From Blastocatellia bacterium (GTDB taxonomy: Bacteria; Acidobacteriota; Blastocatellia; Chloracidobacteriales; Chloracidobacteriaceae), in the NCBI GenBank assembly GCA_019695185.1, contig JAIBAN010000055.1, positions 1 through 54,946 on the forward strand: 54,946 nt of DNA. The letters run 5' to 3'. Below are positions 1 through 9,599 of the stretch, one piece after another. The translations under genes and the position numbers were made by a program. Positions within the stretch are counted from its first letter, which is position 1. Every line of letters starts with the position of its first letter. Under the pieces are notes generated by a model. The model was given only the letters and a program-made list of their open reading frames with translations. It was not told where the DNA came from and made no database searches.

Positions 1-3000
1 ACCGGCATTCGTTACGGTAACGGCTCCGGTGGTCGCATTTCCTGTAAAGGTACCGGTGAAACTGTTTGGCGTGGCAATGGCGGTCACACTGACCACGGTG
101 CCATTGTCACTTGGGGCCGCGTTTGGCGTAAAGGTGGCTGTTCCGCCTACGGTCACGGAAGCATTGGCATAAGTTCCCTGAACCGGGGCCGTGTTTGTGG
201 TGACATTCACGGTCACATCGCCGGTTGCCATCAGCCCGCCGCCATCCGTCACCTGGAACCGGACGGTTCCGCTGGTAGCCGTACATCCGGCTGCCACCAG
301 CGCCGTGATGGTCCCGTTGCTGTTGGTGATGCCGGTCACGGTGATACCCGTCGCCGTTCCACCCGCAATCTGCGTCACGGTCAAATTTCCGGCGGCGGTT
401 TCCCCGTCCGCTGCCGTTCCCACCGTCACAGCGGCCCCTGCGGGGCTGCCCTGCTGCCGCGAAATGGCTCCGGCAGGTGTAAACGTTGGAGGCGTGTTGA
501 CTGCATTCACGGTCAGGGTAAAGGTCGCCGTGGAAGTTGCGCCGCAGTTGTCAGTGGCTGTCACGGTAATCGTGTAGGTGCCTGCCGGTCCGGCATTCGT
601 GACCGTGATAACACCCGTCGTGGTATTGCCCGACAGCGTTCCGGTAAAGGTGTTCGGGTTGGCTGTCGCCGTTACGGTCGCCACGCTCCCGTTGTCGGTC
701 GGGGCCGCGCTGGGCGTCACCGTCGTTCCAGCCCCAACATTGAGTGTGGCGTTGCCATAGGTTCCCAAGGTCGGATTACTGTTGGCTGTCACGTTCACGG
801 TTAAATCTCCCGTGCCCATCAGCCCGCCGCCGTCCGTCACCTGGAACCGGACGGTTCCGCCCGTGGCTGTACAGCCCGCCGCCACCAGCGCCGTGATGGT
901 CCCGTTGCTGTTGGTGATGCCGGTTACGGTGATCCCCGTCGCCGTTCCGCCCGCAATTTGCGTCACGGTCAAACTTCCGGCGGCGGTTTCCGCATCCGCT
1001 GCCGTTCCCACCGTCACGGCGGCTCCGGCGGGGCTGCCCTGCTGCCGCGAAATGGCTCCGGCGGGCGTAAACGTCGGTGCCGTGTTGCCCGCATTCACCG
1101 TCAGAGTAAAGGTCGTTGTGGCGGTCGCACCGCAGTTGTCAGTCGCCGTCACGGTAATCGTGTAGGTGCCTGCCGGTCCGGCATTCGTGACCGTGATAAC
1201 ACCCGTCGTGGCATTGCCCGACAGCGTTCCCGTAAAGGTGTTCGGGTTGGCTGTCGCCGTTACGGTCGCCACGCTCCCGTTGTCGGTCGGGGCCGCGCTC
1301 GGCGTGACCGTGGTCCCGGCTCCGACGCTGACAGACGTGTTTCCATAGGTTCCCAGGGTTGGATTGCTGTTGGCCGTCACGTTCACGGTTACATCTCCCG
1401 TGCCCATCAGCCCGCCGCCATCCGTCACCTGGAACCGCACGGTTCCGCTGGTAGCCGTACAGCCCGCTGCCACCATTGCCGTGATGGTCCCGTTGCTGTT
1501 GGTGATGCCGGTCACGGTAATGCCCGTCGCCGTTCCGCCCGCAATCTGCGTCACGGTCAAACTTCCGGCTGCCGTTTCCGCATCCGCTGCCGTTCCCACC
1601 GTCACGGCGGCCCCTGCCGGGCTGCCCTGTTGCCGTGAAATGGCTCCGGCGGGCGTAAACGTCGGAGCCGTGTTGGCTGGAGCACTGCCGGTGCAGTTGA
1701 GCGCAGTTGAAACAAGGTAGGTAAAGGTGGCTCCGCCGCCGGAATTGGCTGACACCCGAACATAATACTGACCGGTTGTGCGAGCCGTGAAAAGAATGGC
1801 TTCAGCCGGAGCCGAAGGCGTCGTTGCCGTCAAGGTTCCGGTACAGGAGGAGCAGGCAACTGAACTACCGTTGGTGTCATTCGACCGTACCAACAAATTT
1901 CCATTGGCGTCCAACAGGTCCAACACACCATTAAAGGTAACCTGGTTGCGTTCCGGGTCAGTATCCAGAGCGATATACATCACATCGCCAGCGGTGGCAT
2001 TAAACCGGTAGAGGTCGCTGTCGCCTGAGGCGCTGATGGAGCCGGAAAAATAGTCTCCGGTTTGCACTCCCGCATCAGTAATCAGGTTGTTTGCCGCTGC
2101 GGTTTCTGCGGTTTCAGAACCGGGAGCCCGCACAATTGAATAGAGTTGATAGGGGCCAACCCCAAGCGTATTGCCGTTGACCCGCAGGTAGGCTTGGACA
2201 CCCGTCAACGGCACCCCGGCCACGTTGGAAGAGGAGCTTCCATACAGCCCGGTGTTGTCAGATGAGTCAAATTCCAACGTATCGGCAGCGGTGGTGACCC
2301 GCAAATCAATGTCCCCGCCGTTCAGATACGCACCGTTGACCATGGCAAAGACGCGACTGCCGGTGGCAAACGAAGGCAAGGCATAAAAATCAACATCGGT
2401 GGAGGTTCCCGCCTGGGCTTCCATCCCGCATGTGATGGTTGAAGCTTGCGCAATCGTGTCGTTGGGTTCGGCTTCCTGGCTGGAGCATTGGGTTACCTGG
2501 ACAAAAAAGCCGTAATTGTCCGCTGAGGCCAAACCGTCCACAAACAAGAACACCTGTTGCCCGGCAGTCATGGGAAAGCAGGAAATTCGTTCGGCTCCTG
2601 AGACGGAGCCGCCACCGGCGGTCCGATTGCCGCCAGCCAGCAAGGTTACGGTTCCGGCAGCACACGACGACGCCAGATAAATCGCCGGATTGACCGAAGT
2701 GCCGGTAATCACCGAGGCGTTGGTCACGGAAAACGTGTAATTCCCGGCTGCCGGGGCGGTAAACGAATACACCACATCGCGTCCGGCGGCGGCGACACCG
2801 ATGTTGCCTGCGCCTCCATTGGCCCACCCGGCATCTGCGGCTGTGGTGGTAAAGTCACTGCCAGCCGCAAACAACGTACCGGGCGTGATGGTGTTGAGTG
2901 TCAACGGCGCAACTCCGGCGCAGGTGTCGTTGGCCGGGGTTCCGGTGGTGGTTAAAACCGGAGCCACAAAAATCTGAATGCCATTCAGCGGAAACGTCGG

Positions 3001-3747
3001 AGCGGTGGAACTCCGCTGGTAAGCCAGAATGTAATAGGTGGTTCCCGCCGTCAGGCTGGGAATGATTTCGGATTGCCCGCCCGCCCCGGCATCGTCGTCA
3101 CAACTGCTGGTTGTCGGCGTAAGCTGGGTAAAGGGACCGGCACACCCGCCGGCACTGGTGTAAAGGGCAAGGATGGTATCGCTTTCAAAACTGCCGCTGC
3201 CATCCCCAATCGAAGTAAAAGTGGGTGCCGGTGCAAAAAAGGAACTGGTACTGGCCACCGGGTCAATTTCACCGGTAGCCGAGGTGGTAATCCGGTAGGA
3301 GGAAGTGGTCGTTGGGGTAAACGTGTACCAGACGCTGAAAAAACCATTGGTTCCCACAGTGAAGCAGGATGCTGCGGTAGGGTCGCCAGTGGAAGTATTT
3401 CCGGAAATGTTTGCAATCGAACTGACATACGGAAATGGCCCGCTGGCCGGAATTACTTCAGCCCCGGAACATACATCGTTGGCTGAAACCCGCCCGGCCA
3501 CCGTCAGACTGGTCGGCGGCTCCTCGGTAAAGGTGGCGGCCCGTTCCCGTCGCAGAATTTCGTCTTTTTCCTGCGGGGTATAAATTTTTGGTTGCGGCTC
3601 CTGGCTTTGTTCGACCTGCGGTCTTGTGAGCTTTGCCTTGGCGTTGGTGAATGGAACCAGTCCCCACGGGGAAACCATCCAGCACAAGGCCGCCAGGAAA
3701 AGCGTCATGCCCAGCAGGCGGTGCGGCTGACGAAAGAAGTTGTGCAT
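1..3747 (-). CDS. Giant secreted PPC/Ig-like repeat protein, C-terminus cut by window edge
   Basis: The frame stays open from an ATG at 3747 to base 1 with no stop, so about 1,249 codons are visible and the C-terminus is missing. The start is set by a GAGGAGG Shine-Dalgarno 7-8 nt upstream and by alignment with the paralog at 4173-8795. An N-terminal signal/anchor segment (about residues 8-30) predicts export. Residues about 85-690 hold repeated beta-sandwich modules of bacterial pre-peptidase C-terminal (PPC) type, with recurrent 'PANDTCAG' and 'YTFTPTTT' motifs. From about residue 692 there are 196-residue tandem units starting 'NTAPTFTPAGAISRQQGS', at 1674, 1086 and 498, each 588 bp. No catalytic domain is visible. 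It is probably a surface or matrix protein; that function is inferred. Confidence 0.85.
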   Translation of the reverse strand, partial: MHNFFRQPHRLLGMTLFLAALCWMVSPWGLVPFTNAKAKLTRPQVEQSQEPQPKIYTPQEKDEILRRERAATFTEEPPTSLTVAGRVSANDVCSGAEVIPASGPFPYVSSIANISGNTSTGDPTAASCFTVGTNGFFSVWYTFTPTTTSSYRITTSATGEIDPVASTSSFFAPAPTFTSIGDGSGSFESDTILALYTSAGGCAGPFTQLTPTTSSCDDDAGAGGQSEIIPSLTAGTTYYILAYQRSSTAPTFPLNGIQIFVAPVLTTTGTPANDTCAGVAPLTLNTITPGTLFAAGSDFTTTAADAGWANGGAGNIGVAAAGRDVVYSFTAPAAGNYTFSVTNASVITGTSVNPAIYLASSCAAGTVTLLAGGNRTAGGGSVSGAERISCFPMTAGQQVFLFVDGLASADNYGFFVQVTQCSSQEAEPNDTIAQASTITCGMEAQAGTSTDVDFYALPSFATGSRVFAMVNGAYLNGGDIDLRVTTAADTLEFDSSDNTGLYGSSSSNVAGVPLTGVQAYLRVNGNTLGVGPYQLYSIVRAPGSETAETAAANNLITDAGVQTGDYFSGSISASGDSDLYRFNATAGDVMYIALDTDPERNQVTFNGVLDLLDANGNLLVRSNDTNGSSVACSSCTGTLTATTPSAPAEAILFTARTTGQYYVRVSANSGGGATFTYLVSTALNCTGSAPANTAPTFTPAGAISRQQGSPAGAAVTVGTAADAETAAGSLTVTQIAGGTATGITVTGITNSNGTITAMVAAGCTATSGTVRFQVTDGGGLMGTGDVTVNVTANSNPTLGTYGNTSVSVGAGTTVTPSAAPTDNGSVATVTATANPNTFTGTLSGNATTGVITVTNAGPAGTYTITVTATDNCGATATTTFTLTVNAGNTAPTFTPAGAISRQQGSPAGAAVTVGTAADAETAAGSLTVTQIAGGTATGITVTGITNSNGTITALVAAGCTATGGTVRFQVTDGGGLMGTGDLTVNVTANSNPTLGTYGNATLNVGAGTTVTPSAAPTDNGSVATVTATANPNTFTGTLSGNTTTGVITVTNAGPAGTYTITVTATDNCGATSTATFTLTVNAVNTPPTFTPAGAISRQQGSPAGAAVTVGTAADGETAAGNLTVTQIAGGTATGITVTGITNSNGTITALVAAGCTATSGTVRFQVTDGGGLMATGDVTVNVTTNTAPVQGTYANASVTVGGTATFTPNAAPSDNGTVVSVTAIATPNSFTGTFTGNATTGAVTVTNAG
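498..1674 (-). repeat. 588-bp tandem coding units in the left giant gene
   Basis: Unit starts on the minus strand fall at 1674, 1086 and 498, exactly 588 bp apart, with the third unit running off the left edge. The units are nearly identical in DNA; for example the 'gctgccctg(c/t)tgccg' segment recurs at 1621, 1033 and 445. They closely match units at 6764 and 6176 in the neighbouring paralog. Confidence 0.9.
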
Positions 3748-4045
3748 ACAAATCCTCCTCGGATTTTCGTGAAAACGAACTGAGTGAACGCGAAAACCTG
3801 AGGTTCCAAACTTCTTATCGGTTCCGATTTACCTACAACAGTTGGACGTGGTTGCAAGCGCTCACCGCCCGCAGACCAGCCCGGCAATCCATCAAAATGT
3901 TGCTTTTCTGACGAAACCAAACCTGTAGCCAAACAACCGTGCCAAGCGGAAACCCCGGTTCGAAATCATGTGATTTGAGTAATTGATTTGGGTGAAAAAG
4001 CCCGGCCATGAATGAAGGTGTGTGACCGAGAGAAACTATGGATAT

Positions 4046-4074
4046 ATTGTCATATATTTATAACAATCTGTCAA
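4046..4074 (-). promoter_or_regulatory. Promoter-like element upstream of the left giant gene
   Basis: On the minus strand TTGACA (4074-4069) is followed by a 17-nt AT-rich spacer and GACAAT (4051-4046). The same arrangement, with a similar spacer, occurs upstream of the paralog at 9066-9094. Sequence and spacing fit a sigma-70 type promoter. The AT-rich core is partly palindromic, so it could also hold an operator. Confidence 0.55.
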
Positions 4075-4091
4075 ATCATTAAATTCAACCG

Positions 4092-4143
4092 GAAAAAAGA
4101 AGTGCGGTTGGGTGTTCCGTCTGAACGTGGAACGCCCAACCGC
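4092..4143 (-). terminator. Rho-independent terminator of the second giant gene
   Basis: A 15-bp stem (4104-4118 pairing with 4129-4143, one G-U wobble) with a 10-nt loop lies about 30 bp after the stop codon. On the minus strand it is followed by a T-rich run (complement of 'ggaaaaaaga', 4091-4100). Confidence 0.8.
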
Positions 4144-4172
4144 CGCTTAAAACTGGAACTCGGAACCTGTTC

Positions 4173-7100
4173 CTACTTGCTCCGAATCACTGTAAAGGTG
4201 GGACCAACCGCCGTTCCGGTCGAACTGGTCACCGAGACCGGTCCGGTCAAGGCTCCCGGCGGGACGTTGACTGTGATTTGATTGGCGGAATCAATCGTGA
4301 AGTTCGTCGTCGGAGTCGTGTTGAAGAACACGGTCTGAACGCCTCCAAAATTGAAGCCGGAAAGGGTCACCGTGGTTCCAATCGGACCAATGTTTGGGCT
4401 GATAGACGCAACAAACGGGGCTTTTCCATAGGGAATCACCGTCAGCGTAAAGCTCGCCGTCGAAGTCGCCCCACAATTGTCAGTCGCCGTGACGGTGATG
4501 GTAAAGACTCCGGCATTCACCGGGTTGGCGGAAACCGTGCCGCCGCTGGTGACTGAAAGCGTTCCGGCATAGCCCGCCGAGGCGGTCACTGAAACACCAG
4601 CCACCGTCCCATTATCAGTTGGGGTCGCAGTTGGCGTGACGGTGACCGGGGTTCCGGCAGTGGTCGTCAGGCCCGCGTAGCTTCCCTGCACCGGGGCAGT
4701 GTTGGCTGTCACGTTTACCGTCAGATTGGCTGTTGCCGTCAGTCCGCCGCCGTCCGTTACGGTCAGGACCACTGTATTGGCCCCGACCGTGGCCGTGCAG
4801 CTTGCCGTCACGGTGGCGGAAACGGTGCCGTTGCTGTTGGTAATGGCCGTGACGGACAACCCTGTTGGAACGGTTGTGGCCGTTACCACCAGGCTGCCTG
4901 CCGGAGTCTGGGCGTCAGTCACCGTGGCAATCGTGGAAGCGGTTCCGGCACTGCCCTGTTGCCGGGTCAAAGCAGCGGCAGCGGTGATGGTTGGCGGCGT
5001 GTTGGGTGCCGTCACCGTCAAAGTAAAGGTCGCGGTGGAAGTTGCGCCGCAGTTGTCGGTCGCCGTCACGGTAATCGTGTAGGTGCCTGCCGGTCCGGCA
5101 TTCGTGACCGTTATGACGCCGGTGGCCGTGTTTCCGGAAAGGGTGCCGGTAAAGGTGTTCGGATTCGCTGTGGCCGTCAGACTTGCCACCGTGCCGTTGT
5201 CGGTCGGAGCAGCCGAAGGCGTGACCGTTGTGGAATTCCCCTGCACAACCGTCGTGCCGGGATAGGTTCCCAAAGTCGGAACCGTGTTGGCTGTCACGTT
5301 CACGGTGTAATTGGCCGTGGCCGTCAGACCACCTCCGTCGGTTACGGTCAGAACAACGGTGTTGGCTCCCAGGGTTGCGGTGCAACCGGCAGCCACTGTG
5401 GCGGTGATGGTCCCGTTGCTGTTGGTGATGCCCGTTACCGTGATGCCGGCGGGAACCGTGGTTGCCGTCACCGTCAGAGAACCGGCTGCCGTTTCAGTAT
5501 CAGACACGGTGGCAATTGTGGCCGTGCTGCCTGCCGAACCTTGCTGCCGGGTAGCCGCCGCTCCAGCCGTTATTGTGGGCGGAGTGTTGGCTGCCGTCAC
5601 GGTCAGGGTAAAGGTGGTTGTGGCGGTCGCGCCGCAGTTGTCGGTCGCCGTCACAGTAATCGTGTAGGTGCCCGCCGGCCCGGCATTCGTCACCGTGATG
5701 ACACCCGTCGTGGCATTGCCCGACAGCGTTCCGGTAAAGGTGTTCGGGTTGGCTGTCGCCGTTACGGTCGCCACGCTGCCGTTGTCGGTCGGGGCCGCGC
5801 TCGGCGTCACCGTCGTTCCGGCTCCGACACTGACAGAGGGGTTTCCATAGGTTCCCAAGGTCGGATTGCTGTTGGCCGTCACGTTCACGGTTACATCTCC
5901 CGTGCCCGTCAGCCCACCGCCGTCCGTCACCTGGAACCGGACGGTTCCCGATGTGGCCGTACAGCCCGCCGCTACCAGCGCCGTGATGGTCCCGTTGCTG
6001 TTGGTGATGCCGGTTACGGTGATACCCGTCGCCGTTCCCCCCGCAATCTGCGTCACGGTCAAACTTCCGGCGGCGGTTTCCGCATCCGCTGCCGTACCGA
6101 CTGTCACAGCGGCACCTGCCGCGCTGCCCTGCTGCCGCGAAATGGCTCCGGCGGGCGTAAACGTCGGTGCCGTGTTGACTGCGTTCACGGTCAGGGTAAA
6201 GGTCGTTGTGGCGGTCGCTCCGCAGTTGTCGGTCGCCGTCACGGTAATCGTGTAAGTGCCTGCCGGTCCGGCATTCGTCACCGTAATGTCGCCGGTAGTG
6301 GCATTGCCTGACAGCGTTCCGGTAAAGGTGTTCGGGTTGGCTGTCGCCGTTACGGTCGCCACGCTCCCGTTGTCGGTCGGAGCAGCGCTCGGCGTCACCG
6401 TCGTTCCAGCCCCCACATTGATGGTCGCATTGCCATAGGTTCCCAGGGTTGGATTGCTGTTGGCCGTCACGTTCACGGTTACATCTCCCGTGCCCGTCAG
6501 CCCGCCGCCGTCCGTCACCTGGAACCGCACGGTTCCGCCCGTGGCCGTACAGCCGGCTGCCACCATGGCCGTGATGGTCCCGTTGCTGTTGGTGATGCCG
6601 GTTACGGTGATACCCGTCGCCGTTCCCCCCGCAATTTGCGTCACGGTCAAACTTCCGGCGGCGGTTTCCGCATCCGCTGCCGTTCCCACCGTCACGGCGG
6701 CTCCGGCGGGGCTGCCCTGCTGCCGCGAAATCGCACTGGCGGGCGTAAACGTCGGTGCCGTGTTGGCCGGAGGTGCAACCGGAGCACAGCCGGGGAAGAT
6801 GGAAAGCAGATAATCGCCGCTGCCGGAAGTCGGCACCACTCGGATGAAATAGGTTCCGGAGGTCGGCACTCGATACAGAATGGCTTCTGCCGGGCTGCGC
6901 GGGAAATTGGCAGTCAGGGTTCCACTGCCGGTGCCGCTCGTCACATTGGCGCTTTGGGTGTCGGCGGCGGTGAAAATGATGTTTCCGGCGGAATCAAGCA
7001 AATCCAAATCAAAGTTGGCCGCCTGCGCGCTCCGCGAGGGATTTGAGTCGAGTCCGACAAAAAGCGTATTGCCCGCCGTAGCAGTGAAACTAAACACATC

Positions 7101-8795
7101 CACGTTTCCACTGGCCACGGTTCCGTGGAAGAAATTGTTCGCCGCGCTATTGGCTTGGGCAGTCGTGTTGTTGGGTTCAACTTCTTCGGTCGCCGAGGAA
7201 CTGCCGAAACCTCCGCCCGGTGGTTGCACCACGGCAAACAACCGGTATGGTTCTGCGGCAGAGCCACTGAAATGGCTGACCCGCAAATATGACGGAACGC
7301 CGGTCAAGACCCGGCCTTCGATGTTCGGAGAGTTACCGCCAAAGCGGATGTCGTTGTCGTTGTCGTCATATTCAATCGCCACCGTGTCAGTCGTCACACG
7401 CAAATCGAAATCGGTGGAATTGGCAGCCACTCCTTCCACGACCGCAAAGACACGGGAATTGTTGGCCGGAGTGCCTAAACTAAAGAAATCCACATCCGCA
7501 GCCGGAGTCAGCGCGCCCCGGATGTTGCAGGCTGGCAAGGTTAAAGCCGTGGCCGTGGCCGGTGTGTCATTCGAGGCCGTTTCCGTGCTGCATCGGGTGA
7601 CCTCAATGGTAAAGCTGTAGGGTGTGGTAATCGTGGCCGCTGTCTCGTCAACGAAAAGAAAAATCTGCTGCCCGCTGGTCAGGGGCACACAGGTCAGTTC
7701 TTCAATTGCAGTGGGTACACTGGAATTGCCATTCCGATTGACCGCCACCAGACAGGTGGTGACATCCACCGGAGTGCCCGGAGTCGCTGCCGGGCACGAA
7801 GTTGCGGCATACAACACCAGGTTGTTGCCACTGACGGTTTCGGCCACCCGGATATTGTAGTTTCCGGCGGTCGGGGCCGTGAAGGAATACACCAAGTCAC
7901 GCCCCGGAGATGTATTTGCCGTGTTGGTCACCGTGTTGTTGGTGAAACAGGCCGTGGAGTTCACGATGTAATCATTGGTGGCAACCTGATTGAAGGTTCC
8001 CGTGGCTTCTGTGTCGAGCGTGAGGGCAATGGCTCCCGCACAGGTGTCATTGGCCGGCGGCAGGATTTGCGAGACACGCACCTGCATGGAGGTCTGCCCT
8101 GCCGTGGGTGCTCCCGTGCCGCTCTTGGCTGCCAGAATGTAATAGGTCGTGCCCGCCGTCAGTGATTGGGTAATTGTGCTTTTTCCGGAGGAACAGCCGC
8201 CGTCGTTGCAGGCAATTTGGGTAAACGGCCCGGCGCAGGCACCCGCCGAGGTGTATAACCCAAGCACCGTGAAATTCACGGTGGTGCCCGTGGTGGCGGA
8301 GCAGGTTTCAATCGTGTAGTTCGTGGTTGTATTCGGTGTAAAGGTATACCACACGCCAAAGGTGGCATTGGCCGCCCCGCCAAAGGTACAGGTCGGAAGC
8401 TGGTCATTGGTGGCGGTGGCTTCAGTAATATCAACAATACTGGTCAAAAAAGGAAACGGCCCGGTCGCGGGAATATTCACGGCCCCGGCGCACATGTCGT
8501 TTCCGGGCGGCACCTTGGGCGTCAACGTGCGCTGCTGGTTCTGTTGGTGGTGGGCGTCTTCTTCCAGACGCACGCGGTTGCGCAGGTCAAACTGCCGCTG
8601 GAATTCTTCCTGTTCACTGAGTTGTTCCGGCTTGCGCGGTTCCTGCGGGTCCGCCTGAACGGTTCCATTCTGTGTCCGACCGGATTTGGCATGGGAACCG
8701 GGAATTGGTCCCCACGGGGAAACCATCCAACACAACACTGTCAGGAAAAGTGTCATCCCCAACAGCCGGTGTGGTTGACGAAAGAAAGCTTGCAT
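4173..8795 (-). CDS. Giant secreted PPC/Ig-like repeat protein with C-terminal IPT/TIG domain
   Basis: This 1,540-residue paralog of the gene to its left is complete. An ATG at 8795 with a GGGGAGG Shine-Dalgarno is preferred over an in-frame start 16 codons upstream, because the paralog begins at the matching residue ('FFRQPHRLLGM'). An N-terminal hydrophobic segment, PPC-like beta modules (about residues 95-670) and four tandem units of about 196 residues follow (6764-6177, 6176-5589, 5588-5004, 5003-about 4435). Units 1-2 are close to those of the left paralog; units 3-4 are more diverged and open with 'NTPPTITA'. The last 80 residues form an IPT/TIG fold ('ISPNIGPIGTTVTLSGFNF'). A terminator follows at about 4092-4143. 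It is likely an exported adhesin or structural protein; no enzymatic motif is seen. Confidence 0.88.
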   Translation of the reverse strand: MQAFFRQPHRLLGMTLFLTVLCWMVSPWGPIPGSHAKSGRTQNGTVQADPQEPRKPEQLSEQEEFQRQFDLRNRVRLEEDAHHQQNQQRTLTPKVPPGNDMCAGAVNIPATGPFPFLTSIVDITEATATNDQLPTCTFGGAANATFGVWYTFTPNTTTNYTIETCSATTGTTVNFTVLGLYTSAGACAGPFTQIACNDGGCSSGKSTITQSLTAGTTYYILAAKSGTGAPTAGQTSMQVRVSQILPPANDTCAGAIALTLDTEATGTFNQVATNDYIVNSTACFTNNTVTNTANTSPGRDLVYSFTAPTAGNYNIRVAETVSGNNLVLYAATSCPAATPGTPVDVTTCLVAVNRNGNSSVPTAIEELTCVPLTSGQQIFLFVDETAATITTPYSFTIEVTRCSTETASNDTPATATALTLPACNIRGALTPAADVDFFSLGTPANNSRVFAVVEGVAANSTDFDLRVTTDTVAIEYDDNDNDIRFGGNSPNIEGRVLTGVPSYLRVSHFSGSAAEPYRLFAVVQPPGGGFGSSSATEEVEPNNTTAQANSAANNFFHGTVASGNVDVFSFTATAGNTLFVGLDSNPSRSAQAANFDLDLLDSAGNIIFTAADTQSANVTSGTGSGTLTANFPRSPAEAILYRVPTSGTYFIRVVPTSGSGDYLLSIFPGCAPVAPPANTAPTFTPASAISRQQGSPAGAAVTVGTAADAETAAGSLTVTQIAGGTATGITVTGITNSNGTITAMVAAGCTATGGTVRFQVTDGGGLTGTGDVTVNVTANSNPTLGTYGNATINVGAGTTVTPSAAPTDNGSVATVTATANPNTFTGTLSGNATTGDITVTNAGPAGTYTITVTATDNCGATATTTFTLTVNAVNTAPTFTPAGAISRQQGSAAGAAVTVGTAADAETAAGSLTVTQIAGGTATGITVTGITNSNGTITALVAAGCTATSGTVRFQVTDGGGLTGTGDVTVNVTANSNPTLGTYGNPSVSVGAGTTVTPSAAPTDNGSVATVTATANPNTFTGTLSGNATTGVITVTNAGPAGTYTITVTATDNCGATATTTFTLTVTAANTPPTITAGAAATRQQGSAGSTATIATVSDTETAAGSLTVTATTVPAGITVTGITNSNGTITATVAAGCTATLGANTVVLTVTDGGGLTATANYTVNVTANTVPTLGTYPGTTVVQGNSTTVTPSAAPTDNGTVASLTATANPNTFTGTLSGNTATGVITVTNAGPAGTYTITVTATDNCGATSTATFTLTVTAPNTPPTITAAAALTRQQGSAGTASTIATVTDAQTPAGSLVVTATTVPTGLSVTAITNSNGTVSATVTASCTATVGANTVVLTVTDGGGLTATANLTVNVTANTAPVQGSYAGLTTTAGTPVTVTPTATPTDNGTVAGVSVTASAGYAGTLSVTSGGTVSANPVNAGVFTITVTATDNCGATSTASFTLTVIPYGKAPFVASISPNIGPIGTTVTLSGFNFGGVQTVFFNTTPTTNFTIDSANQITVNVPPGALTGPVSVTSSTGTAVGPTFTVIRSK
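4435..6764 (-). repeat. Four tandem 585-588-bp coding units in the second giant gene
   Basis: Units begin at 6764, 6176, 5588 and 5003 on the minus strand. The first two are near-identical to each other and to the left paralog's units. The last two have diverged and the third is one codon shorter (585 bp). The gradient suggests recent duplication of the proximal units or conversion between the paralogs. Confidence 0.88.
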
Positions 8796-9065
8796 ACAAA
8801 TCCTCCCCTGGATTGCGGGAAAAAAGAAACGTTTGAAATCCAAACCTGAGATTCCCAGCCGTTGTTGGGTGACCAGCCCAGGCAGCCCGCATGTCTGGCC
8901 GCCGTCACCGCCTCACCACACCAACACCAATGTGAATTTGTTCAGCCAACTTTGAGGAAATTGAGTTGCGCCAATGGAAACCCCGGTTCAATTGCTTTAC
9001 AGACTTGGCAAAAATTTTGGAAATGTGCGGAAGCGCCGTTGACTGGCGCGGGTTAAGGGAAATAA

Positions 9066-9094
9066 ATTGTCATATAAATATAACAATATGTCAA
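9066..9094 (-). promoter_or_regulatory. Promoter-like element upstream of the second giant gene
   Basis: TTGACA (9094-9089), a 17-nt spacer and GACAAT (9071-9066) on the minus strand, 271 bp before the ATG at 8795. It matches the element at 4046-4074 upstream of the paralog in sequence, spacing and distance to the start. Confidence 0.55.
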
Positions 9095-9394
9095 CTCTCT
9101 CTTCCTGAATGAACCGGACATGAAAAAACCGCCTGGAGATTGGGTTCCAGATGGTGAGTTGAGGGGAAGGTTTTGAGTTTTGAGTTCCGCCTTCAGGCGG
9201 CTGTTGGGTGCCAGCCTTCAGGATGGTTTCCCAGAATGAAAAAACGGAGAAGCCACCGTCTGATGGTTTGTGGCAATTTGATTCGGCAATGAATTTGGGC
9301 CTTTTTCCTGTGCGTTAAAACACACGACTTCTATCAACCGTCGCTGACGCGACCGAATTACTGAAAAAATCTAAAGACCATCAGACAAAATATA

Positions 9395-9580
9395 AACTGC
9401 CGCCTGAAGGCGGAACTCAAAACCGCCGCCTGAAGGCGGAACTCAAAACCGCCGCCTGAAGGCGGAACTCCAAACTGCCGCCTGAAGGCGGAACTCAAAA
9501 CTGCCGCCTGAAGGCGGAACTCCAAACCGCCGCCTGAAGGCGGAACTCCAAACCGCCGCCTGAAGGCGGAACTCAAAACT
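9395..9580. repeat. Seven tandem 26-bp palindromic repeats
   Basis: The 14-bp core CCGCCTGAAGGCGG (a 6-bp stem with GA loop) begins at 9400, 9426, 9452, 9478, 9504, 9530 and 9556, a strict 26-bp period with linkers 'aactcaaaac' or 'aactccaaac'. The inverted copy at 9190-9203 lies at the other end of the same spacer. Linkers are nearly constant, so this is not a CRISPR array. Confidence 0.93.
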
Positions 9581-9599
9581 CGATACTCAAAACTCAATA

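Larger units (their letters stand above)
3748..4172. other. Intergenic leader between the giant genes
   Basis: This 425-bp stretch has no credible gene. It holds the terminator of the right-hand gene (4092-4143), a promoter-like element (4046-4074) and a roughly 300-bp leader of the left gene. Parts of the leader (for example 'gaaaccccggttc' near 3950) recur in the leader of the paralog near 8975, so the untranslated region is partly conserved. Confidence 0.6.
8796..9599. other. Long repeat-bearing intergenic region
   Basis: About 800 bp separate the giant gene start from the stop of the CHAT gene. The region holds the leader and promoter-like element of the giant gene, a single inverted copy of a palindromic repeat at about 9173-9204, and seven direct copies of the same unit at 9395-9580. 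No credible gene is present; short frames here only translate the repeat. Confidence 0.6.

Noticed and set aside
4959..6311. Long rightward frame (450 residues) opposite the giant gene
   Set aside because: It is antisense to highly repetitive GC-rich coding units; it has an Arg/Gly/His-rich composition, no ribosome-binding site and no domain.
9395..9580. Possible CRISPR array
   Set aside because: The period is 26 bp with nearly constant 12-bp linkers. There are no unique spacers and no cas genes nearby.
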